Part shown: positions 1 to 6,239 of the stretch, one piece after another | Position numbering within the stretch: position 1 is the stretch's first letter | Layout: every line of letters starts with the position of its first letter | Origin: Gammaproteobacteria bacterium | Lineage (GTDB): Bacteria > Pseudomonadota > Gammaproteobacteria > GCA-001735895 | Length of the DNA stretch: 6,782 bases | Assembly (NCBI GenBank): GCA_024763185.1 | Contig: JANTFY010000130.1 | Location: 1-6,782 of the forward strand | Direction of reading: 5' to 3' | Program-made: the position numbers and the translations under genes | Notes under the pieces: generated by a model | What the model saw: only the letters and a program-made list of their open reading frames with translations | Databases searched by the model: none | What the model was told of the DNA's origin: nothing

Positions 1-30
1 AATCTATAAATATCTGATTTTAAAAGGAAG

Positions 31-53
31 ATTGCCGCGCTGCCGCTCGCAAT
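31..53. repeat. small imperfect palindrome, repeat-like, 3' of pgm
   Basis: ATTGC at 31-35 pairs with GCAAT at 49-53. Inside, GCG at 37-39 pairs with CGC at 44-46 around a four-base loop, so the stretch can fold as a two-step hairpin on either strand. The wording (ATTGCCGCG...CGCAATGAC) resembles short palindromic repeats of the ATTGCGAG type that I recall being scattered between genes in many bacterial genomes; that is memory, not a search. It lies about 60 nt past the pgm stop. Read on the minus strand it is followed by a broken T-rich run, so it might also help end the glgP-pgm transcript, but it is not a convincing classical terminator. The rest of 1-112 shows nothing I recognise. Confidence 0.4.
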
Positions 54-112
54 GACAACCTCAAACGAATTAATCAGAGGCTCCCTAAGTATTAGCTAGC
101 CGACACTTATCA

Positions 113-1747
113 TCAGGTGATCACGTCAGGTGCAGTGCGACCGGTGAATGCCTCAATACCGGCAATGCGATTGGCCACGTCAATCAGGTTGGCCAAAGCC
201 GCCTGGGGATCCTGATCGAGTAGATCTGCGGATTGCTCATATCGATCAAGATAGACACGCAGTGTGGCACCCTGGGTGCCGGTGCCGGATAAACGGTAGA
301 CGATTCTGCCACCGTTATCGGTAAAAATACGTATGCCCTGCCCTTCCGATCGACTTTGATCAACAGGATCCAGGTAAGAGAATTGATCAGCCTTTTCTAT
401 GGTCAGGCCTTCAAACTGCTGGCCAGGCAAGCTAACCAGTTTTTGTTCCAGCTCGGCAAACATGTTGTTGGCCGAGTCACTGTCTATCGCTTCATAATCG
501 TGACGGGTAAAATAATCACGTCCGAATTTCTGCCAGTGTTCATGAACCATGTCGGCCACATTCATGTCTCTGGCCGCGAGCAAATTCAACCAGAACAAGA
601 CGGCCCATAGTCCGTCCTTTTCGCGCACATGATCGGATCCGGTGCCAAAGCTTTCCTCGCCGCACAAGGTGATTTTGCCGGCATCCAGCAAGTTGCCGAA
701 AAACTTCCACCCGGTCGGGGTTTCGTAACAATCGATGTTCAGGGCGCTGGCCACCCGGTCTGCAGCGCGACTGGTCGGCATGGAGCGTGCAATGCCGTTG
801 ATACCCTTGGCGTAAGCCGGCACCAGCTCGGCGTTTGCGGCGAGAATGGCCAGGCTGTCACAGGGATTAATGTAAAAATTTTTGCCCAGCACCATGTTGC
901 GGTCACCATCGCCATCCGACGCCGCTCCAAAGTCCAGTGCATCCTCACCGCTCATGCGTTCAATCAATTCATGTGCATGCACCTGGTTGGGGTCCGGGTG
1001 CCCTCCACCGAAGTCTTCCAGCGGTACAGCATTGATAACCGTGCCCTGCCCTGCGCCCAACCGGTTTTCAAGAATCTCCCTGGCATAGGGTCCGGTCACC
1101 GCATGCATCGCATCAAAACACATGCGAAATTCACCGTTGCGCAAAAGACGCGACATGGCACCAAAGTCAAACAGCGACTCCATCAACTCGGCATAATCAC
1201 TGACTGGATCGATCACTTCTATTACAGCACCTTGCAGCGCTATGCTGCCGCACGCATCAAGGTCGATATCCTCTGCATCGATAGTTTGATATTCGCTGAT
1301 TGTTTGTGTGTGCTGGTAGATTTGTCCGGTCACCGTTTCACTGGCCGGACCTCCGTTGGCCCCGTTAAACTTGATGCCGAAATCCTCGTCCGGTCCGCCC
1401 GGGTTATGACTGGCTGACAGTATGATGCCGCCATCTGTTTCATGTTTACGAATGACACAACTGGCTGCCGGTGTGGACAGAATACCGCCCTGCCCGACCA
1501 GGATGCGGCTAAAACCGTTGGCCACCGCCATGCGGATAATGACCTGGATTGCCTGGCGATTGTAGTAACGGCCGTCACCACCGACAACCAGGCTCTTAGC
1601 GGTGCAGGGTGCTATCGTGTTAAATACCGACTGGACGAAATTTTCCAGGTAATGTGGCTGTTGAAATTCGACAACCTTTTTACGCAGGCCCGATGTGCCC
1701 GGTTTTTGTCCCGCAAAAGGTGTCGTGGTATGGGTACTGACGGGCAT
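113..1747 (-). CDS. pgm: alpha-phosphoglucomutase, PGM1 type
   Basis: This 544-residue protein interconverts glucose-1-phosphate and glucose-6-phosphate (EC 5.4.2.2) in the cytoplasm through a phosphoserine enzyme. All four functional loops of the alpha-D-phosphohexomutase family are visible. The N-terminal GTSGLR is at 17-22. The catalytic loop SASHNPGG is at 111-118, with Ser113 as the phosphorylated residue. The magnesium loop DGDGDR is at 278-283. The sugar-recognition loop CGEESFG is at 362-368, and the phosphate-binding RLSGTGT starts at 485. Length and the opening QKPGTSGLRKKV match the eukaryotic-like PGM1 branch (about 545-560 residues) rather than the E. coli Pgm branch, whose N-terminus differs. 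The ATG lies 4 nt after the glgP stop, and GAG-rich sequence at the end of glgP can serve as ribosome site, so translational coupling is likely. No frameshift or lost key residue is seen. Function is very secure. Confidence 0.97.
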   Translation of the reverse strand: MPVSTHTTTPFAGQKPGTSGLRKKVVEFQQPHYLENFVQSVFNTIAPCTAKSLVVGGDGRYYNRQAIQVIIRMAVANGFSRILVGQGGILSTPAASCVIRKHETDGGIILSASHNPGGPDEDFGIKFNGANGGPASETVTGQIYQHTQTISEYQTIDAEDIDLDACGSIALQGAVIEVIDPVSDYAELMESLFDFGAMSRLLRNGEFRMCFDAMHAVTGPYAREILENRLGAGQGTVINAVPLEDFGGGHPDPNQVHAHELIERMSGEDALDFGAASDGDGDRNMVLGKNFYINPCDSLAILAANAELVPAYAKGINGIARSMPTSRAADRVASALNIDCYETPTGWKFFGNLLDAGKITLCGEESFGTGSDHVREKDGLWAVLFWLNLLAARDMNVADMVHEHWQKFGRDYFTRHDYEAIDSDSANNMFAELEQKLVSLPGQQFEGLTIEKADQFSYLDPVDQSRSEGQGIRIFTDNGGRIVYRLSGTGTQGATLRVYLDRYEQSADLLDQDPQAALANLIDVANRIAGIEAFTGRTAPDVIT

Positions 1748-1751
1748 GACT

Positions 1752-4241
1752 CTATTTCTCGCTGTTGGGTTTTAAGCGCCAGATGTCGCGGCTGTAGTCC
1801 TGAATCGTACGATCGCTGGAAAAACGGGCGCTGTTTGCGCTGTTAAGAATACTCATTTTGCTCCACTGCTCAGCATCCTGGTAGGTCGTGGCCACCCGTT
1901 GTTGGCAATCGACATAACTGCGGAAATCGGCTGCAGTCATCCAGGCGTCGTGTGGACTGCGAATGGACTGGCTGATCGGATCGAACAGACTGTCTTCAAA
2001 CAGGCTGAAATGCTGGCTCTCCAGCAGGTGCATGACGCGAGCGAAGTCTTTGTCCGCGGCAATGATGGCATTCGGATCATAGTCGTTTCTTGTTTCTGCA
2101 ACCTGTTGTTCATCCAGGCCGAACAGGAAGAAGTTTTCTTCGCCCACTGCTTCACGAATCTCGATATTGGCTCCATCCAGCGTGCCGATGGTCAAAGCGC
2201 CATTCATCATGAATTTCATATTACCGGTGCCAGAGGCCTCCTTACCCGCTGTTGAGACCTGCTCGGACAAATCGGTTCCCGGACAGATGACTTCCATGGT
2301 GGAAACCCGGTAGTTGGGTATAAAAGCCACACGCAACCAGGACCTGGCGCGTGCATCGCGATTTACCACGTTGGCCACATTATTGATCAACTTGATGATC
2401 AGCTTGGCCATCGCATAACCCGGTGCGGCCTTGCCCCCAATCAATACGCAACGTGGTTGCATTCCCTCGGTATCGCCGCGCGTGATGCGATCATAAAGAT
2501 GAATCACATGCAGAATGTTGAGTAACTGGCGTTTGTATTCGTGTATGCGCTTGACCTGCACGTCGAACATCATGTCGACATCGAAATCGACATTGCATTC
2601 CGTTTTTACCAGCTCAAGCAAGCGTTGTTTGTTTTCCTTTTTGACTTCGCGCCAGGCGGCCCGAAAAGCCTTGTCTTGTGCCAGCGGTGCAATTTTATGG
2701 ATGTCGCCAAATTCGGCGACCCAGTCCTCGCCCAGTTGTTTGCCAATGAGTGTGGTCAATCCCGGGTTGCAATGTGCCAGCCAGCGACGTGGCGTGACCC
2801 CATTGGTCTTATTATTGAATTTTTCCGGCCACAGATTATAGAAGTCCCTGAACAGCCCCTGCTTTAACAACTCGGTGTGCAAAGCGGCAACACCGTTAAC
2901 CGAATGACTGCCCACTATGGCCAGATAAGCCATGCGTATCTGCGGATAGGCACCTTCTTCAATGATGGATAACTGCATTTGGCGATTGACGTCACCTGGC
3001 CAATGCTCCGCCACTTCGGCCAGAAACCGGGCATTGATTTCATAAATGATTTCCAGCAAGCGTGGCAGCAGGTTCCTGAACAGGAACACCGGCCATTTTT
3101 CCAGCGCTTCCGGCAATAAGGTGTGGTTGGTATAAGCCATCGTACTGCGCGTAATCTGCCAGGCTTCATCCCATTCCAGCAGGTATTCATCCATCAACAG
3201 GCGCATCAGTTCCGCCACGGCGATGGTGGGGTGGGTGTCGTTTAACTGAAATCCATTGCGCGCGGCAAAATCGCTAAAGTCCCTGCCTTCAACCCGAACC
3301 CAGTGATGAATGACATCCTGCAGGCTGGCCGAGGCTAGAAAATACTGCTGGCGCAGGCGCAATTCCTTGCCGTTTTCACTCGCATCATTGGGATACAGCA
3401 CCATCGTGATCTGCTCTGCCAGGTTCTTGGCCGCCACGGCATCGGTATAACTGCCGGCGTTGAATTCATCCAGGTCAAATTCATCGGTGGCTTCTGACTT
3501 CCACAAACGCAAGGTATTCACCGTATCGTTCTGGTAACCGGGTACCGGTACATCGTAGGGCACGGCTAACACGTCATGCGTATCGACCCAGCGAGCATGA
3601 ACGCGACCATCCTTATCCTCGGTATATTCGGTATGCCCAAAAAACGGGACGCGTTTGATATTCTCCGGACATTCGATTTCCCAGGGGTGCCCATTACGCA
3701 GCCAGTGATCCGGCGACTCCACCTGCCGCCCATCGACTATTTTCTGGTGAAACATGCCATATTCATAACGAATACCGTAACCGGTCACCGGCAATTCGAG
3801 AGTGGCACAACTATCCAGAAAACAGGCAGCCAGTCGCCCCAGGCCACCATTACCGAGGCCAGCATCGTGTTCTTCCTCGACGACCTCTTCAAGTGTACAA
3901 CCGTATTGGATCAGTGCTTCACGAACCGCATCTTCAATATCCAGATTCAGGATCGAGTTGGTCAGAGTACGCCCCATCAGAAATTCCAGCGACAGATAAT
4001 GAACGCGCCGGCAGCGGTTTTCGGCACAACGCTGACGAGTCAGACTCCAACGCTGCACCAGGCGATCTCTAACCGTTAAGGCCAAAGCATTGAACAGGTA
4101 ATAATGAGAATCACCGAGCTCATCCCGTCCCAGGGTCAGGTTAAAATGCCGGGCCAGATCCTCACCCACGTGCTCCGCACCCATTTCAAGGGTTTTACTC
4201 AGTTGTAAGTTGTTTTTGTCCGATAGTTTAAGATCACTCAT
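1752..4241 (-). CDS. glgP: glycogen/maltodextrin phosphorylase
   Basis: This 829-residue enzyme cleaves alpha-1,4-glucan ends with phosphate, releasing glucose-1-phosphate (EC 2.4.1.1, GT35 family, PLP-dependent). Visible marks include GNGGLGRLAACFLDS at 130-144, NHTLLPEALE at 372-381 (His373 matches the active-site His of rabbit muscle phosphorylase), KRIHEYKRQ at 564-572 (Arg565 and Lys570, phosphate binding), and the PLP signature EASGTGNMKF at 668-677 with Lys676 as the Schiff-base lysine. The protein ends with the usual YSRDIW region at 816-821. Length is close to E. coli GlgP (815) and MalP (797). I see no counterpart of the N-terminal Ser14 phosphorylation site of the muscle enzyme. 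Glycogen versus maltodextrin preference cannot be read from sequence; glgP is chosen from overall family. It is the first gene of a two-gene operon with pgm, which takes its product onward. No glgB, glgC, glgA or glgX lies in the window. Confidence 0.97.
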   Translation of the reverse strand: MSDLKLSDKNNLQLSKTLEMGAEHVGEDLARHFNLTLGRDELGDSHYYLFNALALTVRDRLVQRWSLTRQRCAENRCRRVHYLSLEFLMGRTLTNSILNLDIEDAVREALIQYGCTLEEVVEEEHDAGLGNGGLGRLAACFLDSCATLELPVTGYGIRYEYGMFHQKIVDGRQVESPDHWLRNGHPWEIECPENIKRVPFFGHTEYTEDKDGRVHARWVDTHDVLAVPYDVPVPGYQNDTVNTLRLWKSEATDEFDLDEFNAGSYTDAVAAKNLAEQITMVLYPNDASENGKELRLRQQYFLASASLQDVIHHWVRVEGRDFSDFAARNGFQLNDTHPTIAVAELMRLLMDEYLLEWDEAWQITRSTMAYTNHTLLPEALEKWPVFLFRNLLPRLLEIIYEINARFLAEVAEHWPGDVNRQMQLSIIEEGAYPQIRMAYLAIVGSHSVNGVAALHTELLKQGLFRDFYNLWPEKFNNKTNGVTPRRWLAHCNPGLTTLIGKQLGEDWVAEFGDIHKIAPLAQDKAFRAAWREVKKENKQRLLELVKTECNVDFDVDMMFDVQVKRIHEYKRQLLNILHVIHLYDRITRGDTEGMQPRCVLIGGKAAPGYAMAKLIIKLINNVANVVNRDARARSWLRVAFIPNYRVSTMEVICPGTDLSEQVSTAGKEASGTGNMKFMMNGALTIGTLDGANIEIREAVGEENFFLFGLDEQQVAETRNDYDPNAIIAADKDFARVMHLLESQHFSLFEDSLFDPISQSIRSPHDAWMTAADFRSYVDCQQRVATTYQDAEQWSKMSILNSANSARFSSDRTIQDYSRDIWRLKPNSEK

Positions 4242-4247
4242 AAATAA

Positions 4248-4252
4248 CTCTT
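4248..4252 (-). promoter_or_regulatory. glgP ribosome binding site
   Basis: On the minus strand AAGAG sits 6 nt before the ATG at 4241-4239, a plausible Shine-Dalgarno at normal spacing. It supports this ATG as the glgP start, in agreement with the expected N-terminal length of the family. Confidence 0.6.
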
Positions 4253-4279
4253 GATAATTCCAATCTATACCGTTTCAAA

Positions 4280-4313
4280 CCAGCATGCGGTGGCCTATAC
4301 AGCACCTTGCTGG
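4280..4313. other. nested inverted repeat in the region upstream of glgP
   Basis: CCAGCA at 4280-4285 pairs with TGCTGG at 4308-4313. Inside it GGTG at 4289-4292 pairs with CACC at 4303-4306 around a ten-base loop. The structure lies roughly 40-70 nt before the glgP start, so it could be a hairpin in the glgP leader RNA or a protein-binding site. I found no strong -35/-10 pair nearby, so whether it is transcribed is unknown. Confidence 0.35.
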
Positions 4314-4498
4314 CCGTAATTTTTTAAGGGTTAATGTTCACTTGCAATATTCCAATACGCATCATATCAGGACCCTGGTTTGACCATTGTCTCAGTGTAA
4401 ACTTGTATGAAACGGTTTGGGAGAGGTAAGAAAACTCGAATCTGTTTGACCTCATAAGACTTTGAAAACCGTTCAACAGGAACAGCGGATAAAGGTAA

Positions 4499-4619
4499 AT
4501 GGCGGAGAGTGAGGGATTAATCGGTACATCCCTGTACCTCACCCTTTGGGTTCGCTTCGCTCATTCAATTTCGTTCCTGACGAAATTATCGCACCCTTTG
4601 CACGGGTTCAAATCCCTCA
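4499..4619. repeat. tRNA-Ser-derived structured element
   Basis: Positions 4499-4518 are an exact 20-base direct copy of 4676-4695, the 3' end of the adjacent tRNA-Ser gene, offset by 177 bp. The other end, 4604-4619, reads GGGTTCAAATCCCTCA on the plus strand. This differs at one base from the T-arm of that tRNA (GGGTTCGAATCCCTCA) and is inverted relative to the first copy. The interior is structured: a perfect hairpin GGTACA/TGTACC at 4523-4538, another AATTTCGT/ACGAAATT at 4567-4587, and ACCCTTTG repeated at 4541-4548 and 4593-4600. There is no tRNA body and no acceptor partner, so it is not a second functional tRNA. It could be a remnant attachment site, a tRNA-downstream repeat unit analogous to the roughly 178-bp tyrT/rtT repeats of E. 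coli, or a small mobile repeat using tRNA sequence. What is seen is the duplication; the origin is inference. Confidence 0.6.
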
Positions 4620-4632
4620 TTTATAGAATAAT

Positions 4633-4663
4633 AAAAAAAGGCCCGACTCAATGGAACCTGGCC
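4633..4663 (-). terminator. rho-independent terminator of tRNA-Ser
   Basis: Read on the minus strand, 4663-4640 forms GGCC/GGCC, one A-G mismatch, then five more pairs including two G-U wobbles, closed by a four-base CATT-type loop. Seven T residues follow at 4639-4633. It starts 13 nt after the encoded CCA of the tRNA gene, the expected place for a tRNA transcript end. Confidence 0.75.
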
Positions 4664-4676
4664 AGATATCAATTTA

Positions 4677-4764
4677 TGGCGGAGAGTGAGGGATTCGAAC
4701 CCTCGATACGTTGCCGTATACACACTTTCCAGGCGTGCTCCTTCGACCGCTCGGACAACTCTCC
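4677..4764 (-). tRNA. tRNA-Ser(GGA)
   Basis: An 88-nt tRNA reading from 4764 down to 4677, with encoded CCA at 4679-4677 and G as discriminator base, as usual for bacterial serine tRNAs. The acceptor GGAGAGT pairs with ACTCTCC. The anticodon stem CACGC/GTGTG has one G-U pair and encloses the loop CTGGAAA, giving anticodon GGA at 4730-4728 (codons UCC and UCU). The long class II variable arm folds as ATACG-GCAA-CGTAT. The T-arm is GAGGG-TTCGAAT-CCCTC. All elements expected for serine tRNA are intact. It is followed by a terminator, and its last 19 nt plus one flanking base are duplicated downstream at 4499-4518. Confidence 0.98.
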
Positions 4765-4774
4765 AGTTCTTTAT

Positions 4775-4803
4775 AAAATATTGCTTCCTTTCTGATCTTT
4801 AAC
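4775..4803 (-). promoter_or_regulatory. weak candidate promoter for tRNA-Ser
   Basis: On the minus strand a TATTTT hexamer at 4780-4775 could be a -10 element, with GTTAAA at 4803-4798 as a poor -35 after a 17-bp spacer. Transcription would begin a few bases before the tRNA 5' end. Matches to consensus are modest (4/6 and 3/6). The -35 position falls inside the palindrome at 4797-4816. Offered as a candidate only. Confidence 0.25.
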
Positions 4804-4816
4804 TTTTCAGTTAAAG
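4797..4816. repeat. perfect palindrome just upstream of tRNA-Ser
   Basis: CTTTAACT at 4797-4804 and AGTTAAAG at 4809-4816 are exact inverted copies around TTTC. The symmetric site lies 32 bp upstream of the tRNA gene, where a -35 element would sit. Neither side has a T-run, so it is not a normal rho-independent terminator. An operator or a cruciform-forming site is possible; nothing identifies a binding protein. Confidence 0.5.
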
Positions 4817-4866
4817 GGCTCGCCACGTGCTCGTTGATGAAAACCCTCCTGGTTTACATACCCCAG

Positions 4867-4885
4867 ATGTCGACTGCATCGACAT
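4867..4885. repeat. perfect short inverted repeat
   Basis: ATGTCGA at 4867-4873 and TCGACAT at 4879-4885 form an exact 7-bp stem around CTGCA. It lies in the gene-free stretch between the tRNA promoter region and the MITE. The remainder of 4817-4966 shows no convincing ORF or recognised RNA family; the only other structure noted is a small AGGC/GCCT hairpin at 4912-4922. Confidence 0.4.
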
Positions 4886-4966
4886 AAGCATTTAAGCCCC
4901 GTGAAAACTGGAGGCGAAGCCTACCTTATGCCTGCCCCGGGATCAATGTTTTAGCACTAAAAAAAC

Positions 4967-5247
4967 TAGGGCCTGTTAACACTAATTGAAACGTCACGTT
5001 GTCGCCCCAAATCGGACCAGGCAAGGCACGAGGAGAAATGTTTGGTTTCCCCAAATGAACGACGAGTAACGCCGTGTGGCCCCCCTGTATCGATAATGGG
5101 GGGCACAACCCGAAGGGACGGAGCCTTTTTTCCACGAAACGGCGTTGCATTTCGCTTATGTACAATGAGTACACCGCGCTCAATGCGCCTTGTTTCGCGA
5201 AAAAATGGCCACCGGCGCGTCTTTTCAATTAGTGTTAACAGGCCCTA
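4967..5247. mobile_element. MITE: non-autonomous element with 23-bp perfect terminal inverted repeats
   Basis: The left end at 4969-4991 begins GGGCCTGTTAACACTAATTG and is repeated exactly inverted at 5223-5245. Both ends abut TA (4967-4968 and 5246-5247), so identity extends to 25 bp and fits a duplicated TA target. The element is 277 bp without the TA and encodes no transposase. Its interior is partly palindromic about the same centre near 5107: CAAGGC at 5022-5027 mirrors GCCTTG at 5187-5192, and AACGCCG at 5068-5074 mirrors CGGCGTT at 5140-5146. A separate hairpin GCCCCCC/GGGGGGC spans 5079-5104 with TATCGATA in its loop. TA duplication is typical of IS630/Tc1-mariner and also of some IS5-type elements, so the parent family is undecided. 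It lies 90 bp before yaaA and interrupts no gene. Confidence 0.75.
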
Positions 5248-5337
5248 ATATAGACAGACTATGGCTGGAATAGTGAATTTTTAAGTCAAGTGGCTGGCAG
5301 TTTTGATAGAATCCTGTTTTTTGAAATCACCCAAGTC

Positions 5338-6114
5338 ATGTTGATTGTTGTCTCCCCCGCCAAAACACTGGATTACGATTCTGCCGTGCAAACTGAAGAG
5401 TTCTCCCGTCCTGCTCATCTCAAACAGTCTCAACGGTTGATCAATCGCCTGCGTGATTTTTCTGCGCTGGACCTGTCTGAACTGCAGCATGTCAGCAGCA
5501 AGATTGCGGAATTGAATTTTGAGCGTAATCATGAATGGAAAACGCCGTTTAATCTGAAAAATGCGCGCCAGGCGATGTTTGCGTTCAAAGGGGATGTTTA
5601 CAACGGTCTGGATGCCTACAGCATGACTGAACAGAATCTTCATTTTGCCCAGGACCATTTAAGAATCCTGTCCGGTTTGTACGGCCTGTTGCGCCCTTTG
5701 GACCTGATGAGGCCTTATCGACTTGAAATGGGTACCAAACTGGATACTACAGAGGGCAAAAACCTCTACGAGTTCTGGGGCATGCAGATTACGGATGCGA
5801 TCAATAAACAGTTAAAAGCGATCAAATCGGACACCCTGATTAACCTGGCTTCCAACGAATACTTTAAAGTGGTCAAGGTTAAAAACATCAAGGGCCGTGT
5901 GATTACGCCGGTTTTCAAGGATTACAAAAACGGCGAGTATAAGATGATCGGCTTTTATGCCAAGAAAGCTCGGGGATTGATGAGTCGCTACGTGATCGAT
6001 CATAAAATCACCGATCCTGAGCAGTTAAAGGGCTTTGATTGTGAGGGGTATGAATACAAACCGGCCATGTCGGATGAAAAAACCTGGGTATTTACGCGTC
6101 GATTGAATGACTGA
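5338..6114 (+). CDS. yaaA: YaaA family peroxide stress protein (UPF0246/DUF328)
   Basis: The 258-residue product has the same length as E. coli YaaA and starts the same way: MLIVVSPAKTLDY here, MLILISPAKTLDY there. Conserved blocks are visible at AFKGDVY (82-88), RILSGLYGLLRPLDLMRPYR (109-128), NLASNEYFKVV (169-179) and FYAKKARGLMSR (206-217). In E. coli YaaA is induced by OxyR, limits free iron and protects DNA during peroxide stress, and the family has a DNA-binding cationic fold; that is family knowledge, not read from this sequence. An in-frame GTG at 5290 would add 16 residues, but the ATG at 5338 matches the family N-terminus and is chosen, although no strong Shine-Dalgarno precedes it. 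I see no clear OxyR site. A TAGAAT at 5307-5312 is a possible -10 without a good -35. Confidence 0.95.
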   Translation: MLIVVSPAKTLDYDSAVQTEEFSRPAHLKQSQRLINRLRDFSALDLSELQHVSSKIAELNFERNHEWKTPFNLKNARQAMFAFKGDVYNGLDAYSMTEQNLHFAQDHLRILSGLYGLLRPLDLMRPYRLEMGTKLDTTEGKNLYEFWGMQITDAINKQLKAIKSDTLINLASNEYFKVVKVKNIKGRVITPVFKDYKNGEYKMIGFYAKKARGLMSRYVIDHKITDPEQLKGFDCEGYEYKPAMSDEKTWVFTRRLND

Positions 6115-6189
6115 TTGATGAATACATCTCTTATCTATCGCCAAATACTGCAGACAGGCAAGCTGTGACCGACATGGTGTTTTTGGTCA

Positions 6190-6202
6190 TACGATAATCG
6201 TA
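6190..6202. promoter_or_regulatory. short symmetric site between yaaA and mltF
   Basis: TACGAT at 6190-6195 and ATCGTA at 6197-6202 are exact inverted copies about a single A. The site lies 37 bp before the mltF ATG and also contains GATAAT, a possible -10. No -35 is found at proper spacing. It may be an operator or chance; the rest of the 125-bp gap shows no clear terminator for yaaA. Confidence 0.25.
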
Positions 6203-6239
6203 AGATGGAACTCTAGATAGTGATTCTTAACCAAAACGT

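Noticed and set aside
629..1417. Long plus-strand ORF (262 codons) antisense to pgm
   Set aside because: It lies wholly inside the strongly conserved pgm gene, and its translation shows no recognisable domain. It is a shadow of the coding strand.
4324..4542. 72-codon minus-strand ORF upstream of glgP
   Set aside because: It begins inside the tRNA-derived element, has no recognisable motif and no good ribosome site. Probably chance.
4600..4620. T-arm-like sequence as a second plus-strand tRNA gene
   Set aside because: No D-arm, anticodon arm or acceptor partner can be placed around it, so it is only a tRNA fragment.
4499..4795. 98-codon plus-strand ORF
   Set aside because: It reads antisense through the tRNA-Ser gene and its terminator, so it is not a real protein gene.
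4926..5228. 100-codon minus-strand ORF covering the MITE
   Set aside because: It is mostly MITE sequence including both inverted repeats and shows no transposase motif. Palindromic repeats often give such open frames.
5290..5337. GTG start extending YaaA by 16 residues
   Set aside because: The family N-terminus MLI(V/L)(V/I)SPAKTLDY starts at the ATG at 5338 and gives exactly the family length of 258.
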